DNA from: Isoetes taiwanensis
Taxonomy: Eukaryota; Streptophyta; Lycopodiopsida; Isoetales; Isoetaceae
DNA length: 64,000 nucleotides
Direction of reading: 5' to 3'
Assembly: GCA_021234155.1 (NCBI GenBank)
Contig: JAJEKV010000044.1
Coordinates: forward strand, 10,919,764-10,983,763
A model generated the notes under the pieces. It saw nothing but the letters and a program-made list of their open reading frames with translations, was not told the origin of the DNA and ran no database searches. Made by a program: the position numbers and the translations under genes. Positions within the stretch are counted from its first letter, which is position 1; every line of letters starts with the position of its first letter. Of this stretch, positions 56,379 to 64,000 are shown piece by piece.

Positions 56379-58013
56379 AACCATCATTCAAAAAAATTGA
56401 GAATATGTCTTAATTTTGGTACTTTTTTCCGTCCGCGTTTTTTTTGTTTTTTATTCCCCGTCCGCCATTTTTTTTGTTTTTTCTCTCCATCCGCCTTTCT
56501 TGTTTTCGTTTTCAATTTTCAAATTTCAGATTCCCGCCCGTCCGTTTTCCCCCCTTTTTTTCGTCTCCTATTCTTTTGCTCCCTCTCCTTATTTTTTTTC
56601 CCTCCTCTAAATTCCCTTTAGTCCCTTTTCTTTTTACTCCCTCTTCGCTTTTAGTTGCTCGCCTTGAGTTTTTATTTTGTGTTTCTTGGTTTCTCAACAA
56701 AGAGGTCCACGCCTCTTTTTACCATATCGGGTAGGTTTTCCACGGGCTTTCCACATCGAGCTTTTCCACGGGTTTTCCATCGAGCTTTTCCAAATCGAAG
56801 TAGCGGTGGGCGCTTGGAGCACTTGGCGGATGGAATTTTCGGTGGATGAAGCACTTGGAGCCTGCCCCGGACGCAACAATACAATACTCTGTTATCTCTT
56901 ACGGATCTTTGCTAGGTATACTACCAATATCTATCTCTTCTAGATATTACTCTGTTATTGCTAGGTAGACTCGGCGGGATGGTAATAGTCGGATTCTCGG
57001 AGAGAAGCCCTTGTAATTTTGACTTGATTCACGGTTGCTTGCGCAATACAAATTCGATGTTGAATCAGCCCAAAAATGCTCAAAATCACAATTATTGAAG
57101 GGGCTTTGGGGTTGGGCATGATCTAACTGTCAAATCCGACCTACTTTGAAGTGTTACGGTTTGCTAATTTCAAGATCAAAGCGGGGAAATTTGCTCAATT
57201 TCGTGATGTTTGGGGATTAAAATTTGCTCAATTTCGTGATGTTGCGGGGTTTTGTGAAGAGCCCATAGTTGAAATCGCGCTGGTAGCGATTTGAGGTAAG
57301 TGCGGAAAAAAAAAAAAAATCAAAAAAAGTGAAAATGAAACGCGCTTTGGCGATTTGAGGTTACCCTATTCCTTATTTTTGTCATTTTTGGACATTTTAA
57401 GGACATTTGAGAGTGATTGTCCTTGTTAAATCGCCAGCGGTAGCGATTTTGTATTTACTTTTTCCATAAAAAGTTGTTCTTTTAACTTGTTTTTGTAGGA
57501 TGTTTTGTTATTATTTTTTCTCTAAAACTGGTTTTTTTTAACTATTTTGTAGGACATTTTAAGTATTTTGAACAGGGATAAAATCGCATCGGGGAGCATT
57601 ATAAAGACTCTTCACGTTTGTAAAATCGTCTGTTTTGACCATTTTGTAGGACATAAATTTTATTGTTTGTATAAATATTTGAGTTGAATGCATAAATGTA
57701 GTATGTTTATGTCCACAAAATCGCGCCCGGTAGCGATTTTCATTTCGAAAATAAGGACTTGCTTGCAGTTAGTTATTCAAATATACTTGTTATTTTACTC
57801 TACAAATTTCGCGGTTGCGGATAATTGTGTTTAAAATATGCAATTTTTTAGGTTTTTATGTTGCCAAAACATAAAATTTTTAGGTTAAATTCCATCGTAT
57901 TTTACAAGTTTCATCAAATTCAACACATGGTTATATAGCTAAAATGGCCTATAATAAGCCTATTCGGCGCGATTTTGGACCAGACATAATCCCAATTTAA
58001 TTGAATGATGGTT
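56379..58013. mobile_element. 1,635-bp terminal-inverted-repeat element inserted in LINE-A ORF2
   Basis: Left end AACCATCATTCAA (56,379-56,391) is the exact inverse of right end TTGAATGATGGTT (58,001-58,013); extending to 24 bases gives 21 matches. ORF2 endonuclease coding sequence stops at each edge (WDDGERLEK to the right, AHNCDIICLVETW to the left) and the frames meet across a T/A run, so the exact target duplication (perhaps TTT) cannot be read. The interior lacks a transposase. It has a pyrimidine-rich strand (56,400-56,660) and several AAATCGC..GCGATTT palindromes. Superfamily unassigned. Confidence 0.8.
57272..57740. repeat. AAATCGC-N-GCGATTT palindromes inside the inserted element
   Basis: Imperfect copies at 57,272-57,293, 57,339-57,360 (half), 57,428-57,450, about 57,580 (half) and the best at 57,717-57,740. 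Core CGC.CCGGTAGCG is shared. Such subterminal palindromes often bind transposases, but that is inference. Confidence 0.75.
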
Positions 58014-58204
58014 TTTTCAAGCCTTTCCCCATCATCCCACGGGTATCCTATGCAGTTCCAGTACCATATGGTCAACACCTCTTTCCTTTGGGCTGTTCCT
58101 TCAGATTCTCTGTTTGTTCTGGCCCATTGGTTACCATTCTGGGTCGTCCCCTGGTTTTTGACGTTGAAACCGGGCCCATTTGCCCATCTCGGTGTACATA
58201 TTCC

Positions 58205-59120
58205 TCACCGCCCCCGTTTCCTCTTTCCCCTTCTGTGCCTGTCTGTATCACCACGGGAGTCATCTCTACTGGTGCCATAACATTCAGCCCATGTATTGTC
58301 ATTGTCGTGACATTGGCACTCCCCCCATTCCTGTCCCTTTGATCTTATGGCTTCCAGTCTCCTTGTGTTCTGGTCCTGTCCCAGGATTGGCTGGTCCTTG
58401 ATCCGCTTGTGCAGGTACACTTTCCCATGCCTGACTCCTGCTTGTATCCCTGCTTGATTCAGCTCCCTGGCTTTGGCCAATTCTCGGTGCAACCTCTGTC
58501 GCTGCATAACTGTTAGTGTTTTCTGTACCTTGATTCCGTTTCTCAATTTGGATCCCATGTGCAGTATTCGTTCCTTGGCTGCCATGTTCCTGAGCGTTAG
58601 ATTTATGTGTCTTGCTCGTTCTATCCATTGTGTCGAGCATACTGCCTTGGCGATTATGCTCCTATGCTCTTTGAAAACTATTTCCACTACCTCTGCAGTA
58701 ACTCGATACGTATCTTCATTAGTCTTCTCTGCCACTCCTATCAACCTAACATCATGTTTAATCCTATTTTGTTCCTCGAATTCCATGATGTGCGGTTTTA
58801 TTTTATCAAAAGATTCCCATGCATCTAACTCAACATTCACCTGTCAACCAACCTCTGCATGATCTTGGCTTTTTCTTCTTCAATTTCGTTTATCCTCCAT
58901 TGCATCTCTTCACTTGTTCTCTCGACCCCTTGTATTCATCTAGGCCAAGAAATCCTTGAGATCTTGCTGGCTCACTGGTGCCTTTGCTATGTCCCCTTTC
59001 TTCTGTTGGCTGCTGTTGTGTGATCTGCCATTGAGCCTTGGGTGTGGTGTGCGGCAATGACTTTCTTCCGGCTGTGGCTATGGAGCTAAGGCTTCTACCC
59101 TGGTATCGAATCCGCTTCAT
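58205..59120 (-). pseudogene. LINE-A ORF1 (coiled-coil RNA-binding protein), frameshifted
   Basis: Starts at ATG 59,118-59,120 (MKRIRYQGRSLSSIATAGRK) and changes frame twice near 58,890-58,830, where a predicted coiled coil (INEIEEEKAKIMQRLVD) is read in another frame. The remaining 211 codons contain the RRM-like core (KHDVRLIGVAEKTNEDTYRV, ARHINLTLRNMAAKERILHM, QRQRLHRELAKARELNQAGI), then a basic tail (DRHRRGKRKRGRGGEEY). This is the L1-type ORF1 plan. The matching core is also in LINE-D at 39,342-39,674. Confidence 0.75.
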
Positions 59121-59349
59121 TTTCCAGAGTTTTATTTGTTATCATAACGGTACCTTTTTTGAAAATCTCATAATTGTTCTGCCCATTATTCGACTTGCTA
59201 TTTTCGTAGTGCCCATAAATCTAGTCTTTATTGCTTCCCATTTGTTCTGATAATGAGGGTATTTGGGGTCGCCAATCCGTTAATTCTGTTGATTGGCTGG
59301 CTCATTCACCTTTTTTATTTAATTGTGATGTATCTTTTCTGCTGACTTT

Positions 59350-59770
59350 TCAATCATGCTGATGCATCTCACGTATATTATACAGTGACCCGTATAGCGA
59401 GGGATCGCGTTTATGGTGGTCCAGGATACCAGTTGATGGGTCTAGCCCTCGCTATCCTGGTGTACAGCGGAGGCTAGGCCTCTCTGTCCCATATCTTACT
59501 CCGTCCGCCTTTTACTCATTATGGAAGGTATCATTTGTTCCTTACTTGGCATTTTAATCCTACATCTGTTGCGTGATGTGGCCTTCTTGTTGCCGTGTCA
59601 ATCATGCTGATGTGGATCATGTTCGCCATAATATGAGAGCTCGAGTTTATGGTGGTTCGGAATACTAGTTGGTGGGTCTAGCCCTCGCTATCCTGGAGTA
59701 CGGCGGAGGCTGGGCCTCTCTGTCCCATAACTTGCTCCGTCCCCCTTTTACTCATCTGGTAGACACCCTC
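59350..59770 (-). repeat. Two diverged monomers in the LINE-A 5' region
   Basis: CAATCATGCTGATG starts copies at about 59,350 and 59,598. Shared blocks are TTTATGGTGGT, TGATGGGTCTAGCCCTCGCT versus TGGTGGGTCTAGCCCTCGCT, GCGGAGGCT.GGCCTCTCTG and CTCCGTCC.CCTTTTACTCAT. The period is about 247 bases. The location 5' of ORF1 on the minus strand matches promoter monomers of some LINEs. Confidence 0.75.
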
Positions 59771-59944
59771 CGTTCATTCTTTTTGGTTGTATCTATCATG
59801 CTTTGCGTCGGGGTATTCCCTGTCGCGCATATGATATAAGCATAAGATAGAAGTCTCTCGTCAATATGAGTCCTTTATTTTTGTTTATATCCCACCCATA
59901 TTTGTCAACTTGTCGTTGTATTCTATGTTTCCCACCTTTGCGAT

Positions 59945-60229
59945 CGCCACCCGTTGTTTCCGAGTCAAATAGATATTTTGGAAAAACAACTCATGAAGCT
60001 AAAACTACATGATAAAGATAACATAACCGAGTTCTTTGAGAAGTTTGACTCCATGATTGCAGATTTAGAAGGAGCAGGAGTAGTCTTATATGAACAGTAT
60101 CATCTTTTGCCATATCAAGGGCAGTCGCCCATACTTACTAATGAACGTGGCAAAATCCAAGGATCATGCAATCCAGATGGTAAGAATAGAGTTTGAACAA
60201 GGGAAAATGACAAATGATGATGATGAAAC
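59945..60229 (+). pseudogene. gag: Copia-3 gag, first part (interrupted)
   Basis: Reads IDILEKQLMKLKLHDKDNIT, EFFEKFDSMIADLEGAGV and, in a neighbouring frame, AKSKDHAIQMVRIEFEQGKM and TNDDDET, the usual end of copia gag before the zinc knuckles. A frame change lies near 60,105. It is cut after base 60,229 by a DNA element and continues at 63,218. Confidence 0.8.
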
Positions 60230-63209
60230 CCCGGGGGTTTCACCTAGGCATATGGGGATACCACATCTGCGTGCAAGGGGTCCAGAGAAAACCCCTGTAT
60301 ACGACTTTTGGAGGTGGAAAACCCCTACATACGTAAATAGGAAAAGCCAGTTTCCAAGCCCCTTTCCGTAGATGTACTTTCGGACTATCCTAGTTTTTAC
60401 ATACCCCTACCCGATCTTGTACTTGAGTTTGTGCTTGTGCACCCTACCCCTATGTACAGAATAAATAAAATTTTAAAATGTTTTTAATTGACATTTCTCG
60501 CATCTCGGTCTCGCATTTCCCTAGGGTTCTTACATGCATGCGACATTACAAGGGTAATTCTATGCTAAGGACAATACATACATTGAATACATGCGCATTA
60601 GAAGCTGCGAAAGTTTGAGGTATACAACATAGCTTTTCTAACGTCAATTAAGTGGAGTTGGACCACTTAAAGCCAAAATCTTAGATGGTCATTCTATGTA
60701 AGTACATAAGGAATCTTTGAATGGAAGGACCCTCAAAAGGCAGGCGGGTGTGGCACAAAATTCCGACTGGTATCGCTTTTCGAGAATATGGGCTAAGATG
60801 ACTTTTTAAAAGCAAGTGGCTTGTCTATCTGCTCCCCGCAATACATGAGTGCTCATGTCATTTGGCGGACTCTTCATTTTGAGTTCAAATCGGCTTGTAC
60901 TTTTGCAAATTTTCTGATTGCCTAGGCTGAAAGGGGTAGCAGGTTCGGCTTTAACTTTCCAGGTTCTTGGTTTCCTCTCTGCAAAGATGTGCACTCTCTA
61001 TCTGAACCTGCCTTTTTATCAGTATGTACTTTATTTTGATTAAGGTCCAACTTGTTCTTACAATCTGCTTGTAACTGATCTTCCATTTTGCCTGTGCTTG
61101 CAATAGTTTGCCTTCTTGTAGGAGCCATTGTGGTGACATGCCATTTTTCCTCTAGTTTGCAGCAATTCATCTTTTTGTGAAGATCTTGGTTTACCACCAC
61201 CTACTCTTGATCTTTTACACGGATCCTTGGAATCTATGGTGTAACGAAATGGTAAAAGGCGTCTGTAGATAATACAAAGAAGAACGAATCTAAGTGGGGA
61301 TAACACCATACCTTGAGCACGAAGTAAGATTTCAGGTTCTTCAATTTCCTTGGAGCTTACGTCAAGTTGCAAGCAACTTACGCTCCTTGACATTGTAATG
61401 TTTTATCTACACTCTTCTCATTATCAACCCAAGCATACTTAATCGTGAAGGCATTACGCAAAAACATAAAGAATTGTTTTAATAACATAAAATGTACATG
61501 TGTCTTTGGTACTACATTGAATGACTTACCAACTAAGAAAAGAAAAAAACAAGAGCACCTAGTTTGTTGGATTAATTACTCTAGAGCACCTAGCTTATGA
61601 TAACATCCCGGATGACCGGGCCATGGATCAAGACCGTGCTTTGGATTCAGGAACCCTGAGCAAGAATTCAGCTAAACTTCCGAATGGTCTACAAATTTTA
61701 CATTCCCAAAAAGTGGGGTGGCTTTAATTGACCATCAATTAATTGCCTATGCTATTATCAATTACGTATTGATTTGGCAGACCATACATACATGAGCTTT
61801 CTTGACAATGATTCTCTGAGCTTATTAGCCCGGATGCTAATAGATGATCATGTATCGATTACCACATTATAACATCAGCACATAAGGAATTAGTATTGCA
61901 AACACCTTAGCTTTAGAACTTTACCGTGATGATAAATCATAAAGTAGCAATAGCAGTTGCTGCCCTTTCAAATGTGCTGAAGTGTTGGTGCGGCAGCCTC
62001 ACTTGCACCAGTGCTTGCTCACCCCTGCATTTGTTACAATCAGCAGAGTGATAATTGCTCGAGACACACAAGTCCCTTTTCGCATTCATTTAAATAATTC
62101 CCATCAGATGATATAAATGGCCGCAGAAAGCATCATTATATTTTGTATATAGTAGTTATAGAGAAACCATCTAGCTATCACACTTACAATATTGACATTT
62201 GTGCATAGATCAAAACAAAATGCTCAAATGAATTACCCAACAATAGGAAACTTACAGCCATGGAGTCTAATACTAACCTACCCAAGTTTAGTTTGCCATT
62301 TTCCTTGTTCCCCAGCTACACTAGCTTGACGACCAGCTTGCCATATCTCTAGCTAGACCAAGAAGTACACAACAAGCAAGTGCACTGCCTCACGGGCATA
62401 ACAGTAGCCTTGCTATATAAATGCTGCAAGCCCAGCACCCCCGGATCCTGGCCCAAGGAAAATCCGTGCATCCCCAACCAATGTAGACGATGGAAATGCT
62501 AACAGCTTGCATTAGCAGCTCCCCTGTACTCAACCAGATGCGATTGATAAAGCATAAGCTCTGGGAATTCTATGGAAAAAGAACAGAGTTAGCCTATTTC
62601 AATATTCATATTTAGGAAACCCCATCCAGAAGCACCGGATTTTGTACCTCAAGCTCATCAGAATGGTCGAGTCGAGCAGGCAAAGTCGGATTTCGATAGG
62701 TAAGAATCAAATGCCTTTGCTTTTTCGGAGCAGATCAGTCACAACCAGAATAGGTTCGCTCAGAAAAAAACGACCCCTGTCACAGCAGCACCAACAAAAC
62801 CTCAACCTGCAAGCTTCTAGAATAAGAGAGGAACTGCGCCATAACATACAAAAAAAAGGCAAGTGAAGAACCCTACAAAAATATGGCCAGAGCGCCCAGC
62901 TTGCTACGGCAGCCTCGAAATGCATAGCCCAGATGGCCTTGAAACGCAGACGGAATGCCGAAGACCCAAACTCGGCATTAGATAAGCCGAGAAATCCGAC
63001 TGCAGAGCTCTGCGGAGTTGGAGTAGGCCCTAACGTAGATGCTACGGATCGGACCTTCCCGCCCAACTCCCCCTTCTCGACCACCTACGGGGGAAATGGT
63101 GGTCGACCGTATGAGGCAGCAGTCCGTATACGGACGTTGAGAGTTCAAAAAAACCCCTACCCAGTCACGCTCTTGGGTCATACGGGGTTTCAATGGTGAA
63201 ACCCCCGGG
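60230..63209. mobile_element. 2,980-bp element with 15-bp inverted ends and 8-bp target duplication
   Basis: Ends are exact inverses: CCCGGGGGTTTCACC (60,230-60,244) and GGTGAAACCCCCGGG (63,195-63,209). Flanks are identical GATGAAAC at 60,222-60,229 and 63,210-63,217. The copia gag frame runs through the joint, confirming the insertion. An 8-bp duplication is typical of hAT elements, but the G/C-rich ends are not standard, so the superfamily stays open. No transposase was found; exon-like pieces lie inside on the minus strand. Confidence 0.9.
60900..61395 (-). pseudogene. Exon-like pieces inside the 2,980-bp element
   Basis: On the minus strand an ATG at 61,391-61,393 begins MSRSVSCLQLDVSSKEIEEP followed by EILLRAQ and a GTATGG donor. 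After an acceptor TCTACAG come LLPFRYTIDSKDPCKRSRV-like and, in another frame, MNCCKLEEKWHVTTMAPTRR and QLQADCKNKLDLNQNKVHTD. The frames do not join into one clean product. They may be host-gene fragments carried by the element (Pack-type capture); the donor gene is not identified. A TATATAAAT-like box that can be read on either strand lies at 62,412-62,424. Confidence 0.35.
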
Positions 63210-63217
63210 GATGAAAC

Positions 63218-64000
63218 TTCTGAAGTACTGTTTGCTGGAAAGTACAAGGGTAATTAAAATGAAACTGTTAAAAGGAAAGTAGGATCATGCTATAACTGTA
63301 ACAGCTATGGACATCTCAAGTCAGACTGTATGAATCAAGGAGAAGAGATTGTTTATTTTAACTACGAAGGTAAAGCACACTTGGCTGCAAACTGCCCAAG
63401 CCCTAGAGGATAGCTAAAAGGGAAAAACAAAGGTAAAGGTGTTGAGAATCGAGGGGATTTGCTAATAGGGAAAGGGGAGGTACAAGATATCCATCTATCA
63501 ATCTCACCCAAGAAGCTCGAACTAAAGAAGATAAGCAGGATGAAGATACCGAGGTAAGTGTTCTTGAATTGCATTTTTTGAATAAAGATAAAAGAGACCA
63601 AAGTTTCATGATATTAGATTCTGGAACTGAAAGGAAGTGACAGCAGCACCAAATCTACTCAAAGCATGCAAAGGAAATAGGGGAGGACATGTACAAGTTG
63701 GAAATAGAGATCTCCAAGAGGTTATTGGCATGTTGGAATTGTTCGATTTGGAGGGAAAATCAGTTCAGTTAGAAAATGTTTTTTGTGTACCAGGGTTGGT
63801 CAGAAATCTGATATCAGTATGTCAACTTTAGACCTCGGTTACAAGGTGCTTTTTGAAAATTGCAATATAAGGTGTTTTACAATAATAAAATCAATTTTTT
63901 GGGGAAAAGAGTTGGCAATTTATTTGGATCGCATAAAGATCATTTCATTCCAAGGATATTCTACAATCAAGATCTGGCATGAAAGATTGTGCCATGTAAA
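63218..64000 (+). pseudogene. gag-pol: Copia-3 gag zinc knuckle, protease and pre-integrase, runs off window
   Basis: After the insertion the frame resumes SEVLFAGKYKGN with a stop, then a full CCHC zinc knuckle CYNCNSYGHLKSDC (63,288-63,329), a second knuckle relic (FNYEGKAHLAANC) that has lost its first Cys pair, the protease ILDSGTE (63,615-63,635), the protease tail VFCVPGLVRNLISVCQL (63,780-63,828), and IWHERLCHV of the pre-integrase domain at 63,974-64,000. Stops at about 63,252 and 63,411 and a few frame changes show decay. The integrase, RT and 3' LTR lie to the right of the window. Confidence 0.85.

Larger units (their letters stand above)
53010..59120 (-). mobile_element. LINE-A: near full-length non-LTR retrotransposon, split by a DNA element
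   Basis: Minus strand: 5' region with monomers (59,350-59,770), ORF1 from ATG at 59,120, ORF2 with endonuclease, RT and zinc-binding tail, short 3' UTR, TTCTAA-repeat tail. Total LINE length without the 1,635-bp insert is roughly 5 kb. Its RT (GYR-like NYRTIMVSSIFAKWF, DHLITLRILIEQC) and ORF1 are closer to LINE-B/D than to LINE-E (by eye). It abuts copia sequence on its 5' side near 59,945. Confidence 0.85.

Noticed and set aside
56416-56734. Overlapping 64-96-codon ORFs rich in Phe, Pro, Ser
   Set aside because: They are readings of a low-complexity pyrimidine tract in several frames.

Overview
The window looks like nuclear DNA from a land plant or a close streptophyte relative with a large, repeat-rich genome. 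The evidence is: Ty1/copia retrotransposons with the primer site TGGTATCAGAGC; GT-AG introns of about 70 to 450 bases; a telo-box-like promoter; Helitron 3' ends; a MULE-type transposase with a SWIM zinc finger; and non-LTR elements with I/R1/jockey-like reverse transcriptase motifs. I cannot name the species. There are no bacterial-style operons, no rRNA and no convincing tRNA gene; the one tRNA-like signal is a SINE.

Layout. 1-3.9 kb: decayed copia element (Copia-1) ending in a polypurine tract and start of a 3' LTR. 3.9-5.0: LINE fragment. 5.1-5.6: palindrome-rich foldback sequence. 5.6-6.2: two candidate host exons. 6.3-14.3: LINE pieces and an LTR/primer-site repeat cluster. 15.1-19.5: the best host-gene territory, with one ORF of unknown family followed by an 11-exon gene (347 codons plus stop) whose exon phases all agree. 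21.26: Helitron 3' end on the minus strand. 22.4-31.7: a GC-rich island holding blocks of GGGTTCGC/GCGAACCC palindromes, a frameshifted MULE/SWIM transposase, long ORFs on the opposite strand, and an 88-codon ORF behind a TTAGGG-type repeat and a TATA box. 32-40 kb: two related LINE copies plus a 2,071-bp MULE-like non-autonomous element with 9-bp target duplication. 40.2-42.3: gene fragments, a 177-bp foldback and a three-copy repeat. 45.4-46.1: a copia gag start (Copia-2) split by a tRNA-derived SINE with 10-bp target duplication. 48.3-49.9: candidate exons, possibly carried by a Helitron whose 3' end is at 52,947. 52.9-59.9: a near full-length LINE, split by a 1,635-bp terminal-inverted-repeat element. 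59.9-64.0: another copia element (Copia-3), its gag split by a 2,980-bp element with 15-bp inverted ends and 8-bp target duplication; it runs off the right edge.

The genes do not form a pathway. The main story is nested transposition: at least four insertions can be resolved to base or near-base level because the interrupted reading frame resumes on the other side. The most promising unknowns are the 11-exon gene at 16,937-19,526 and the GC-rich island at 22.4-31.7 kb.
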